A DNA stretch of 64,000 nucleotides from Zygaena filipendulae (lineage: Eukaryota > Arthropoda > Insecta > Lepidoptera > Zygaenidae): the NCBI GenBank assembly GCA_907165275.2, contig OU015654.1, forward strand, positions 3,551,501-3,615,500, written 5' to 3'. The notes under the pieces are model-generated. The model was not told where the DNA came from. It did not search any database and was given only the letters and a program-made list of their open reading frames with translations. Positions within the stretch are counted from its first letter, which is position 1. Every line of letters begins with the position of its first letter. The translations under genes were made by a program, and so were the position numbers. Of the stretch, positions 13,592-24,237 are shown one piece after another.

Positions 13592-13735
13592 AAAGCCCGC
13601 TGCACATTCACGCGAGAATCGTGCGAAAACGCGAGTAAACCAAGAGAAACAGCGGAGAACATCGGCTCCACATTCACGTTCTGGTGATTTTCTTGCATTC
13701 ACGCAAGATTCTCGCGAGAATGTGGAGCGGACATT
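13592..13735. mobile_element. Short MITE with GC-rich inverted ends
   Basis: The left end CCCGCTGCACATTCACGCGA pairs with the right end, whose reverse complement begins CCGCTCCACATTCTCGCGAG. Inside there are further related words (TTCACGCAAGATTCTCGCG, TCACGCGAGAATCGTGCG), so the arms are partly self-repeating. It is about 140 bp without coding capacity. The GC content contrasts sharply with the flanks. Confidence 0.6.
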
Positions 13736-15877
13736 AAACAATACAAAATGGGAAGCAAATATTCATAAGTATAACTTATTATTAAAGTGCAACTTTCGAA
13801 CAAACAAACACATACTTACCTATCTATTGTTAAAGATAAAAATATAAGATATATATAAATAAGATAAAAATATTGTATTCTTAGCTTTGCGATACAATCT
13901 TATTATTTATAGTTTCGTTATTTGGACACGAAGGACAAGGTATTTTTGCCTTTACCAACCGCATTGCGAATTGTGGCGGCAGGAAATTTGCATATAATTG
14001 AACCCAATGCCACTCACTCGCCTTTGATTAAAATAATTTCGCCCTTCTCTCTTTCCTTTCAGAATGAAATAAGAACAATGTTTATTAAAAAAGATTTAAG
14101 CTTTTATTGGAATTTGTTGGAACTGATTACAAGTAGTGTATAGTTACAAGTACTTTTTGACTGTTATCAAATTTACATATTCTTTTTATCGCAAAATTAA
14201 ATCTAAATCTTATTTTATAAAGTTTCTGGTAATTGTGAGATTGAGACATTCTCACAAATATCAGATTTTTTTTTATAGAAACATGTTGGTTATTCAGTAA
14301 CTTTAATAAGTAAAGAAGCGAGCGAGAGTTTAATAAAAAAAAATTGAACAAATTAAAATGAAGCACGACATGGAACGTGGCTAGTACAAACAGAACTGTG
14401 GACGTTAGCTAATTTGTGGAGCCATGAAATTGAATACAAACATGGACCGGTGTCGTACCTACGGTCAGAAAAAGAGATTTAGAGAATTAATTTTGGAACT
14501 TAAGCGATTTTCTTACCCACTTCTTACCATTTTCTTTCATAAAATCTTTGTAAACTTGTCGATTCTTCTTTTCAGCCATAGCACTAGGAAGCTGTGAAGA
14601 GTGGATATTTTATGGGTGCTGTCATAATAATTGTAATTTTATTGATTGCAGTTAATTTTCTATTTTCTATTTTCATTTATTCAGGACAACAACAACTTAC
14701 AAGAACATATAATTTAGCAAAGTAAGCTTTTTAGCCACGTAGTCGCTTAACTGAAGCAAATTTTAAGTACCCAGTGCTTTAATTTCGGTCCAAACATTTT
14801 TATGATAGAAAAAAGACGACACGAAAATGACAGGTAAAAATACTGGCTGGTTTTACCATGATACGTACAAGTGGTTATTTCTGGGGCGGTTTGCGGGGGC
14901 GCCAAAATTACTGCTGTGGAGGCGCTTTATAACAGGGGGAGGCGTTATTTCATAAGCAAACTCGCGTTCACCACGAATACCGGTGTTATATAGAAACTAG
15001 AGTATAAAATATTCGACTACTACATAACTGGTTTTTTAACGCTCGAATAAGATTTTTGGGTGAGAAATGTTGGAAAATCAGCCCGGAAAAACTGAAAGTG
15101 GTTTTTTGGGACTTTAGTAAAGATATTTAATTTTTGACAGGACAACGTCCTACTGGAAAAGTGTTACTTAGTGATTTGTAATTCTGTACTATTTCTTCTG
15201 TGTAAAACACGTATTTAACACAAAGAAAAACACAATATCGCATTACCTTAAAAGAGCAGCAAACAAACTGGGAATTTGTACGTCTGCGTCATGCACCCGT
15301 TTTTGGTCTTGCATGTTATATCGCTTTGTACACGGGCAATAATATTATGTGAATTTGTGTTACAAAACCACCTTCTAGCTATAAATAGATATAAATTACA
15401 TCTACCCTGGCAGGGTGTAACATTTTTTCTTTTCTTTTTTTTTCACTTGAAATTATTTATTTAGAATTTTTAATTTAATAGAAAGAATTTTTAATTTAAG
15501 TTGTAATCCAACACGCACCCAGTGTCCCCGAAGACATTTCACTTCACCGATTATTATTATAACTACTTTGTCTGAACAAAATTCGGGGAGTATTATTTGA
15601 GTGGGTAGAGTAATTAGTAGTCGGCATTTGTGATGGCAGACGCCACTCCAATCAGGCTCTCGCTTAGATTAATCGAGGAATACTCCATTAGTCTGTGTCA
15701 AGCCGCATCTTTGTCTCAATCTGACGGCCAGTGGGACACACAATGATTTCCTTATCCGCCATTAAAATAACAAGGCGACTTTTAAAAGTTACTTATTTTT
15801 TTCAACTCGAAAAAAAATTTAAACGTACAATTCAAATACTAGATACCTACTAAGTATAATCTCTCCGAGAATTTCGA
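13736..15877. other. Gene-poor stretch with one small coding-like frame
   Basis: Mostly AT-rich and featureless. The exception is 15633-15746, an ATG-initiated 37-codon frame in a locally GC-rich patch (see findings). No splice context or homology was recognised, so it is not called a gene. Confidence 0.5.
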
Positions 15878-16145
15878 CGACCGGATTGGCGCAGTAGGTA
15901 ACCAATCCACCACGCCTACCCGCTAATCAAGAAGTTCCGGGTTCGATTTCCGTTGAGGGTGGACTTCGTGTGATGAACACAGGGTACCACTTTCCAGTCC
16001 GGGCGCGTTTATATTTTATCTATAATGTTATATACATGTAATAATGAGTAGTAGAGTGCGACAAAAGCTTATAGCTTAGTGTGAGATCAACTTCACAACA
16101 TACACACCTATTGTATGTTGTGAAGTGTTATTATTATTATATTAT
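15878..16145 (+). mobile_element. tRNA-derived SINE, full-length
   Basis: The head carries a pol III A box (TTGGCGCAGTAGGTAACC at 15885) and a B box (GGGTTCGATTTCC at 15939), about 50 bp apart. An unrelated body follows, with TCCGGGCGCGTTTATATT and TTATAGCTTAGTGTGAGATC, then a TTA microsatellite tail. Two minus-strand relatives lie at 36103 and 45223. The architecture fits lepidopteran tRNA SINEs such as the Metulj group; subfamily assignment is inference. Confidence 0.85.
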
Positions 16146-16721
16146 AGGTATATTATAATATTACTAGTCAATTATGAACTTCACATTATTTTCCAAATAA
16201 ACCGACAATGAGATGACCAAAACGATGTTGTCTGTATATTGTTTAATGACGAGACAGAAAATGCATTGCGCTGGGTGCTCGCATCGAAAATCGGTAGGTA
16301 CCTACCATTTGACTATACTATAGTCACAATTCAAACCTAATCATTCTCACAAATAGAAAACGGCGGCAAATTCCTGTTATCAAAAATTTTGTAAACATTC
16401 GAATCCCAATAAATAAACCTATCCATTTTACAGACAAATAAAAACGGTACCTGTTTGAAGATTTTTTTTGTCAGTTGAATAGTAAATTCGATACTTTGAC
16501 CTCGTCGAACGTCATTTCTTTTTTATCTATCTGTCCGTCTGTTCGAAATGATTTAACGCACTAGCGAATGCTACTTTCTGAAACTCGCAGCGTTTATCTA
16601 TCTTGTCATCAAATAAACACAGGATAATTTTTGTCTGACTTCAAAAAAATTTATTATAATATAGATAAAATCTAAACTCAGGCAAAAAAATAACTAGCCG
16701 CAAACAACAGCAGCTATACAA

Positions 16722-16930
16722 TCATAATCCTAAATAATATCATAAATGAGAATGCAAGTTTGTTTGTTTGTTACGCTTTCAAGCCTTAACTATTTACCTA
16801 AAGGAACACCATGAAATTATCAATACACGCTGTCAGGGGTAAGTACAGAAAATAACATAGGGACATATTTTTTATCCCGGAATTCCCGCGGCGACTCCTA
16901 AATTATCGTGAAACCGCGGGGAAAAGCTAG
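16722..16930 (-). repeat. Family A repeat
   Basis: On the minus strand: AGCTTTTCCCCGCGGTTTCA, GGAATTCCGGGATAAAAAAT, a TGACAGCGTGTATTG segment, and a GTAACAAACAAACAAACTTG tail ending near AATATTATTTAGG. It lacks an ORF. Confidence 0.75.
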
Positions 16931-17242
16931 TAATAGAATAATCTCGCGTATTAATAACACATTGCCCCTAATTAGCTGAGAATATACGATAACCGGAAAA
17001 GCATTTGGAGCCGGTATTTAAATGCCTTTATCAAGTAACTCGAGACTATGAGAGAGACTCCGCTCGTCATTGAGATAAACCGACACACGGACGCCACTAC
17101 CGGCGATTTTTTACTTCTATACTAATAAAAGAATTGCAAAAGTATTTGTTGGTGACAGCTGAACTGATTTTGATGAAATTTAGTATCTTAGACGCTGGAC
17201 TCGGATAATAATATGTAATTATGTATAATCTATACATGTTCC

Positions 17243-17338
17243 GTTTAATGTTTTGATAAATGCGCTAATAATCGCCAGTATAATTATTAATAATCAGTTA
17301 ATCATCAACGAAGTGATTTATTTTTTACATTAACTTTG
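17243..17338 (-). mobile_element. MITE family L, copy 1
   Basis: Read on the minus strand it starts GTTAATGTAAAAAATAAATC, has CTTCGTTGATGATTAACTG in the middle and ends near GCGCATTTATCAAAACATT. It aligns by block order with the cleaner copy at 56761-56851 and the split copy at 17558-17880, with considerable divergence. Confidence 0.5.
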
Positions 17339-17557
17339 CTTTGATACGTGTCGATTCCATAAATAAGATACAAAACACCTCGAAATGCTAAGTTAGGTTT
17401 GCACCTACTCTGAACACGACGCGCAAGCCGAGCGAGCGCAGCGAGCATAATATAGCGGCGGTCGGTGTTGAGCCAAAGACAAAAAGGGTTCACATAGAAA
17501 TAGGAGCTCTGCTTATCTTATTTATATTATAGAGCCAAGAAGTACTTATCACAGCAA

Positions 17558-17880
17558 AGTTAATGTGATGTGAAAAAATTAATCACTTTCACCGGCATCG
17601 TTGGTGATTATTAAAAATAAATAATCGGTGATCCTACTAATATCATAAATGTGAAAGTGTGGATGTTTGGATTTTTAGATGGTTGGATGTTTTTTTACTC
17701 AATCACGCAAAAACGGCTGAACGGATTCGGATGAAATTTGGCATGCACGTTGTCAAGGGTACAGAGAAGGACATAGGGTACTTTTTATCCCGGAATTCCC
17801 GCGGGAACTCCGAAATTACCGCGGGTGAAACCGCGGGGCTCAGCTAGTTATTAATAATCTCCGCATTTATCACATTGACC
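17558..17880 (+). mobile_element. MITE family L, copy 2, split by family A repeat
   Basis: The 5' part (17558-17629) has GTTAATGTGATG, ATTAATCACTTTCACCGGCA and TCGTTGGTGATTATTAA. The 3' part (17850-17880) is TTATTAATAATCTCCGCATT followed by TATCACATTGAC. Removing 17630-17849 restores the block order seen uninterrupted at 56761-56851. Terminal words TTAATGTGA and TCACATTGA are inverted repeats. Confidence 0.7.
17630..17849 (-). repeat. Family A repeat nested in a family L MITE
   Basis: A clean minus-strand copy: CTAGCTGAGCCCCGCGG, CACCCGCGG, GGAATTCCGGGATAAAAA, CTTGACAACGTGCATGCC, and a tail beginning ATTAGTAGGATCA when read in reverse. It interrupts the MITE at 17558-17880, so it is the younger of the two. 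Confidence 0.8.
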
Positions 17881-18241
17881 GTCACACAATATGCAGAAAC
17901 AATTCATACTTGCAAATATGGGATTTGTCTGTTTATTTGAACGCGCATCACACAAAAATTATTTGATCGAATTAAATGAAACTTGTACGTAGGTATAGCT
18001 CATATCTTTCCTGGATTAACATGTAAAGTATTTTTTATGAGTGCCAGTATCTTAATTATTTCTAGAATGAATTAAGAAAATCGCGCTTTTAAATATTAGT
18101 GGGATACAAATACATATATGTGAGATGTGATTTTTTTACATTTTAATTTATTTATAACGGTTGTTTCATACCTACCCATATTCTAACTAAAATATTTAGT
18201 ATTTCAATGTCATTGGTCAGGCTAATTAAAATACATGTTTA

Positions 18242-18664
18242 AAAATTTTAACAAAAAAATTAAAACCGACTTCCAAAAACACAAAACTAAAAAACTAAAA
18301 ATAAAAAGCTAAAAATAACAAAATACCGATTTAATCCAAAAGACAAAAACACACGTAATATTATTATTGGTTTGTGCTACCACTAATCGGTTTGAATTCG
18401 GTGACAAGCCCGCTAGTGTCTGCCCACTTGGGTTGTCCTGCTCACGAAGAGCTGGTGGCGGGAGTCGACTTAGCCCATCTTCCCCCTCCATATTTGGCTT
18501 GTCACCGACTTCATACCGATCAGTGGTAGCACAAACCAATAATAATATTACGTGTGTTTTTGTCTTTTGGATTAAATCGGTATTTTGTTATTTTTAGCTT
18601 TTTATTTTTAGTTTTTTAGTTTTGTGTTTTTGGAAGTCGGTTTTAATTTTTTTGTTAAAATTTT
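18242..18664. repeat. Fold-back with arms of about 169 bp
   Basis: The left arm (18242-18410) and right arm (18496-18664) are almost perfect reverse complements around an 85-bp GC-richer spacer. The arms account for the paired open frames of identical beginning and end on the two strands, so those frames are not genes. Confidence 0.9.
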
Positions 18665-18880
18665 GTTTATTTCTCGCTTTTAAGTGACTTAGTTCGTAAT
18701 TTCTCTAAGTTACAATAGCTTAATGTCAAGTGCTCATCACCTTTTACAAAATATTGCTTTTCCCGACGCAGGGACGTTAATTGTTGAGGAGTTCTCCTAG
18801 TACATCACCATCAGTTCCACTTCACCATATACATTGTGACGGGCATAAATTGTTTAGAAACCATATTAAAGTTAACGATC

Positions 18881-19420
18881 CGGAACCCGTGAAATACCCA
18901 TTATTGAGTAGTTCCGATGACCATCTGTGGTCTTCATCATCAGTTCCTCTTCATCAAATTTTGCTTTCCGAAAGCAAAGAAACGTTTTACTATAAAAAAT
19001 ACAAAAATCGCTATAAGTGTTCTCATAATTTTTGAAGAGTTCCCTCGATTACTCCAAGATCCCATCATCAGATCTCGACTTGGTGACAATGGAATCAATT
19101 TGGGAGTATCCCCTTTCAAACAAAAAAACAATTTTCGAAATCGCTTCAATCGGAACCCGTGAAATACGTATTATTTTTGAGCTGTTCCGATGACCATCTG
19201 TGGTCTTCAGCATCAGTTCCACTTCTTCAAATTATGCTTTCCGAAAGCAAATGAACGATTTATTATCAAAAATACCCAAATCGCTATAGGTGTGCCTATA
19301 ATTTTTGAAGAGTTCCCTCGATTTCTCCAAGATCCCATCATCAGATCCCGAGTTGGTGGCAATGGGACCTAATTGGGAGTATACCCTTTCAAACAAAAAA
19401 AGAATTTTTCAAATCGGTCC
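18881..19420 (+). repeat. Tandem repeat, two 270-bp units
   Basis: The units begin at 18881 and 19151, each with CGGAACCCGTGAAATAC. They share GATGACCATCTGTGGTCTTC, CTTTCCGAAAGCAAA and CAAGATCCCATCATCAGATC. A weaker related stretch upstream (18781-18830, CACCATCAGTTCCACTTC) may be a decayed third unit. Confidence 0.85.
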
Positions 19421-19447
19421 AACCATCTTCGAGTAATCGGTGAACAT

Positions 19448-19450
<3 letters not shown>

Positions 19451-19508
<58 letters not shown>
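19451..19508 (+). repeat. Poly-A run of about 58 bases
   Basis: An uninterrupted A homopolymer at the 3' side of the composite element. Its exact length is likely unreliable in any assembly. Confidence 0.9.
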
Positions 19509-19509
<1 letters not shown>

Positions 19510-19579
19510 ATACATACAATCGAACATAGAACCTCCTCCTTTTTGGAAGTCGGTTAAAAACACAGAACGCTTTAGGTAT

Positions 19580-19770
19580 ATTTTATGAGAAACTTGCTGG
19601 TGCGCGCGGTTTCGCTCGCGTGAGTTTGGGTGAATTCCCGCAGAAACTTTTTTTTTTACATCAAAAACCTTCGCGGGCATATCCAGAAGAACAAAAAAAG
19701 CTTAATCACAATCGGATCAATGATTTAGGAACACATGGAGAACAAACTTACACAGGCATGGAAGGAAGCA
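19580..19770 (+). repeat. RTE-tail-like GC-rich repeat fragment
   Basis: It contains CTTGCTGGTGCGCGCGGTTT, CGCGTGAGTTTGGGTGAATT and CCCGCAGAAAC, then CACAATCGGATCAATGA. This is a sister version of the repeat at 31704, where CGCGTGAGTTTTGG is followed by TCATCACAATCG. Repeat only; no ORF of interest. Confidence 0.45.
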
Positions 19771-20203
19771 CTGATCCTACTAATATTATAAATGTGAAAG
19801 TGTGAAAGTGTGGATGTTTGGATGTTTAGATATTTGGATGTTTGTTACTCAATCACGCAAAAACGGCTGAACGGATTTGGATGAAATTTGGCATGCACGT
19901 TGTCAGGGGTACATAAGGACATAGGGTACTTTTTATCCCGGGATTCCTGCGGGAACTTCAAAATTACCGGCAACTTCAAAATTACCGCGGGTGAAACCGC
20001 GGGCGCAGATAGTAAAACGCGAAAGTTTGTAAGAATGGATGGATGTTTGTTACTCTTTCACGCAAAAACTACTGGATGGATTTAAATGAAACTTTACAAT
20101 AATATAGCTTATATATCAGATTAACACATAGGGTACTTTTTATCCCAGAATTCCCGCGGGAACGCTGAAATTAACGCGGGTGAAACCGCGGGGCACAACT
20201 AGT
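19771..20203 (-). repeat. Two adjacent family A repeats
   Basis: Two minus-strand copies lie head to tail, 19771-20013 and 20014-20203, each with a CCGCGGGTGAAACCGCGG block at the 3' side. The first contains an internal duplication of GGCAACTTCAAAATTACC. Each has the GGATGTTTG and TTACTC..TCACGC tail blocks. Confidence 0.8.
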
Positions 20204-20642
20204 TGGTACAATAAGTATTTTGTCATTCATTTTCCACTGCCAAATTAATTAAATTATATGACCAAATTAACCAAATCAAATATCCGAACCTAAACGTTCG
20301 GAAACTTAATGATGGCAAAAAAAATTATACTTCAAACTATTTTTTGTTGACCGAATAATATTATATTTCTTTTTATTGCGTTGATTCATATCTTATCTCA
20401 CGAATAATCTTAATTAAATCTTCCTTCTGTAAAATTAAGTGTTTATTTAGGTATTCATAATATCATATTGAGAGACAGTCATCAGTCGGTGGCACTGTTG
20501 AAAACTCCATTTTTATCCGCTATAGAAAGTCATAACATCATTTATTAAGTTTGTTTTAGTAATTGTATTGTCGATAACTTTGTCGAATTTAAAATGTCAT
20601 TTTTTTGGTAGGTTTGTACCTTCTAGAAAACCTAAGAAAGTA
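20204..20642. other. Unannotated gap
   Basis: AT-rich sequence; no gene or repeat recognised. Confidence 0.5.
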
Positions 20643-21515
20643 TCCCAACAAAAACATTTTCATGTAAAATGTTGCCAAGACGAGACCATATGCCAGCACT
20701 TTCAAAAAGTTATCAGATCTTATGTAGAGCCAAGCTTCTAACTCTACACGACTTAACTCTACAAGGTCTAACTTCACAAACTCTACACCTTAGCCAAAAT
20801 ATGTGGCTTGACCATTTCGCTACATTCAAATGGCCCTTAGGCCCTAAGGTGAAAAATTGGTCCATTTTTCATTACTTTTCTGTTATATAATAATAGTTCT
20901 TTGTAGTAACGAAACGGCCAAGCCACATATTTTGGCTAAGGTGTAGAGTTTGTGAAGTTAGACCTTGTAGAGTTAAGGCGTGTAGAGTTAGAAGCTTGGC
21001 TCTACATAAGATCTGATAACTTTTTGAAAGTGCTGGCATATGGTCTCGTCTTGGCAACATTTTACATGAAAATGTTTTTGTTGGGATTTCATTTCTTTTT
21101 GTAAGTCAAAATTGCAGAAGTCTCATACAAACTTCCATCCCCTAATTTAAGGGGTTGGGAGATAAAAGTTACAAGTTTTATAATTTTTTTGTTGTTTGTT
21201 TACTAATACTAGCTTACATACCAAATTTCAGCTTTCTAGGACATTAGGAAGTACCCTAAGAATTTTGATGATGATCAGTGAGTCAGTGACGAAATCGAGG
21301 TTTTTTAGATATCAATAAAATCTAAAGGATGGGAGCTATACAATTAAAACTTTATACATTTAATAAGTCTGCTATTGACAACATATTCCGAAAATTTTGT
21401 TTATCTGGTATAATCCAGACCCAAGTTACAAGGGTTCAAAAAAACGACGAAACGCTTCGAGAAAAGGTAGGTAGTGCCCTTGCGCTTTGCTGGCTCGTCT
21501 TGGCGGGGGCACTAC
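20643..21515 (+). mobile_element. Asymmetric fold-back element (family M), copy 1
   Basis: The left 440 bp is a fold-back: arm 20643-20820 (GCCAAGACGAGACCATATGC, ACAAACTCTACACC) pairs with 20911-21086. About 385 bp of single-copy interior follow, then a terminal hairpin at 21471-21515 with stem GTAGTGCCC/GGGCACTAC. A second copy lies reversed at 37268-38055 with the same hairpin and interior, which shows this is one mobile unit. No transposase is encoded. Confidence 0.75.
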
Positions 21516-21690
21516 CGTGCTCCCAGATCAAACTACAATTTCTTATGGTGGAGCAGAAAGTAAGTAGACATAGTGACGTTTACGTAGTACTTACTTTTTT
21601 GACGTAAATACCTAAATAAGTAACATCTATGAACGTTTCCAAGTAAATCCTAATACTCAAGAGGGTGCAACCGCGTACAAGGCATCATCA

Positions 21691-21900
21691 TCTTGTTAAT
21701 ATTATAAAGAGGAAAGATTTGAATTTTTGTTTGTTTGTTTGTTTGTTACGATTTAACTTAAAAACTACTGTACCAACTTCGAAAATTCTTTCACCATTAG
21801 AAAGCTACATTATCCCTGAGTAACATAGGCCATATTGTAATCCGGAATTCCCGCGGGAGCTCCGAAATTATCGCGGGAGAAACCGCGCGGGACAACTAGT
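21691..21900 (-). repeat. Family A repeat
   Basis: A minus-strand copy with CCGCGCGGTTTCTCCCGCG and GGAGCTCCCGCGGGAATTCC, then the ATGTTACTCAGGGATAATGT variant also found at 27343. The tail is ACAAACAAACAAACAAA. Confidence 0.75.
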
Positions 21901-22548
21901 CATGAATAAAAGTAATAATGCTCGAAGTTACACAACATTTCGAACAATGTGTATCCGAGTTCTGGCTTTGTGTTATCAGCGAGCGCCCAAATAGGGTCTC
22001 GCCTCGAGCGCTATATTTCATACAGTTCCGCCTCCTGCACCGTTTGTATAATGAAGGTTTCTGTGACGTTACTTAAACGAACTTATTGGTAACACGTGTG
22101 CCCAAGCGACGACGCACGCTTCATTTTGCTACAAATTACTTCGACATTTTAATAACGCGAACCGATGGCACGGCTACAAAGCGAAGAATTAAATGCTCCA
22201 CTGAATTATTCAATCAAAAGAAGGTTTTTAGTGAAAACTTTATTCACAACACGACTCTTTCTCGTAGTTAATTAATTATAAGCACGTTAACTCGGAAAAG
22301 TTTTAATGAACTTAGCGGAAATTAAAACCGGGTTTTTCATTTCGTTAAACGCTTTTTTTGTGTTCATTAAAATGATAATAAAAACTTTTATTATTTTTCC
22401 AGCAGTTGCAGCTCTTTGATGACATATCAGTCAGTTAAATTCTTTTTATGTAGATGATTATATTAAGTATGTAATAAACATAAAAACATAATTTATTCTT
22501 ACTATCAGATTGAGATGAGCAGTCAAAAAAGTTTTAAAACTAACTTAA
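21901..22548. other. Unannotated gap upstream of the exon-like island
   Basis: A 61-codon frame (22086-22271) has no recognised motif. A poorly defined GC-rich patch lies at 21980-22060. No upstream exon matching the island at 22549 could be identified. Confidence 0.4.
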
Positions 22549-22831
22549 TTGAAATTGAAATATCAGAACCGGCCACGTAGTAGTAATTGCTTTCGAGTTT
22601 CGACGTCCCTCTATAGATTCTTGACCCTGGTGTTGATAGTAAACATTTCGAGGGTCGAGTACGCGACGGGAATAACGATTTACATCGTGAAAACGCAATT
22701 GTCTTTTTTCGTCGAGTTTACGAGTGTAATCTTAGTTTTACCGATCGTAAAAACGACAGAAGCCGAGGAGACGACCGATCGGATCGGTAGGGTCGCGTGT
22801 AAAGTGTTCTCTTATCACTTACCTACTCCGA
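22549..22831 (+). CDS. Candidate internal exon, gustatory-receptor-like membrane protein (partial)
   Basis: An open frame of up to about 94 codons ends at a possible donor (CCGA|GTAAAT at 22832) and has a possible acceptor near 22566 (ATATCAG). Codons are clearly GC-richer at third positions than the AT-rich flanks, as in true exons. The product has a hydrophobic stretch (YRFLTLVLIVNI), a second one (LSFFVEFTSVILVLPIV), then a polar loop TTEAEETTDRIGRVACKVFS. In insect gustatory receptors (7tm_7 family) a late membrane segment is followed by a loop of this kind, before a last exon with the TTYLVILLQF-like end. That last exon and the long first exon were not found here, so this is a fragment, an exon in large introns or a pseudogene. 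Gustatory-receptor identity is inference; coding status is better supported than the family name. Confidence 0.35.
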
Positions 22832-24180
22832 GTAAATTAAAAATATAATGAAACATAATCTACCTATTATTTATCTGCACTAATCTGAAAATGATTAAAC
22901 TATAATGACTCCAAAGAAAGGTACAAGTCTGGCACCCCATCAATTTAAATGTCATCATAGTAAAATAAAAAAAATACCTTTTCATTACTCATACTCGGAA
23001 ACTAGGTCTGAAGTTGCCTGAGAAGCGGGTTGAAAGTAACCCTTTTCAGCCCTAGGGAGAATCGCTTTCAACTGACAACTGTCAAATTATTAAAAAAAAA
23101 CTAGGTCTATTTTCACATTTCTATTGAACCATGTTTCAACTTTCTATACAGCCAGCGCGATGTAAAATTGAAATAAAGTAAAGTTTAAGTAGGTATTAAT
23201 TAAAACAAAATTCAGTCACTTTTTCTTAAGCTAATTCCTATTTATATTTTTTTATTTTCTTTAATTAATACTTAATAATTAAAGAAAATATTTTTTTTAG
23301 GTCGCCACAATGTAAATAAAAAATACTGGCTGAATAGCTAGCCGGCCAAAGAAAAAGAAATAGGTGGGAAAGTGTCAAGCGACTATCCGATCTTCACTCA
23401 TTTTTTCTTTAGCTAATTCCTATTTTTATTTTGACTTTCCTTGAATTCGTAATGAAAAGCACAGTGTTACCCTTTAATTTGTTACCCATTAATAGCGATA
23501 ATACAAATATTTGTGCCCATATTCAAAGCCAGTTTCAAATCAGCTTAGCTCCTATATCTTCCTTAATTGAACAGAATATTGTAACCGTATATTTTAACAT
23601 TTCAACCACGATTTCAGCGAACAGACGAAGATGCCTTAACTTCGAAACTTGGAACTGGGTCCGAAATCTAAGATCGTTAACTAACTCATTAGCCAGTAGC
23701 CTCGTGTATTTCATGCGAAATTATAAAATAGTAAAATACTCAAAAAGGTAAGGTCGATGTGATAAAAAGACTTGAACGCAATAGATAAACGACTGAGTTT
23801 GAGGATAATAATATATTGGAGGTGCAGCACAGGTCGCGTACGTTGCTAACTTTTGTTACTAAGTTCTAACTAACTGTTTGTTTTGAAGTAAGTGTAACTT
23901 AAATAAACAGCTGAACTCGACACTCTATTTACTGAGGACTTTTAAAAATGCTTTCAATTGTTTCACAAAGTATAACTTAGAGTTAGGAAATAACTTTCCT
24001 TTTGGACACACTTAAGTTTTGTAGTTTTTTGGATTTTAATCTTAAATCTTGTAGCTACAAAGGTAATTTTTTTTTAACTCCTTTCAAATAAAAAAGAATT
24101 TAACAATACAAATTACAGTAATCTCGTCATTTGTATTAACTTTTAATTTCAGGTTAAAAATACACAATCTCAAATATGTG
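22832..24180. other. Unannotated gap
   Basis: AT-rich. A 106-codon frame at 23431-23751 shows no domain. No C-terminal gustatory receptor exon was spotted. Confidence 0.45.
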
Positions 24181-24237
24181 TTTAGATAGCAGAGTAGGTA
24201 AATTATTCAAAATAATTTACCTACTCTGCTATCTAAA
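24181..24237. repeat. Perfect 27-bp inverted repeat with 3-base loop
   Basis: Positions 24181-24207 (TTTAGATAGCAGAGTAGGTA and 7 more) and 24211-24237 are exact reverse complements around CAA. The loop is too short for a normal microRNA precursor. It could extrude as a cruciform or be a snap-back synthesis product. Confidence 0.95.

Larger units (their letters stand above)
18242..19558. mobile_element. Composite repeat element with fold-back arms, tandem units and poly-A
   Basis: It is bounded by TTAAAACCGACTTCC near 18260 and its inverse GGAAGTCGGTTAAAAA ending at about 19560. It contains three parts: a fold-back with arms 18242-18410 and 18496-18664; a 2 x 270-bp tandem repeat from 18881; and a 58-A run at 19451-19508 followed by ACATACAATCGAACATAGAA and CCTCCTCC. 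Similar CCGACTTCC tails occur at 31254 and 46976. It has no protein. Whether this is one element or several nested ones is not certain. Confidence 0.55.

Noticed and set aside
18309..18597. Two 76-codon frames with the same start and end on opposite strands
   Set aside because: They are the arms of the fold-back at 18242-18664.
19369..19680. 103-codon minus frame with a phenylalanine run
   Set aside because: The run is the translated poly-A tract of the composite element.
20669..21060. Two open frames on opposite strands with the same N-terminus
   Set aside because: They are the two arms of the family M fold-back, so the identity is structural.
23431..23751. C-terminal exon for the gustatory-receptor-like island
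   Set aside because: The 106-codon frame lacks the late membrane segments and the conserved C-terminal end of that family.
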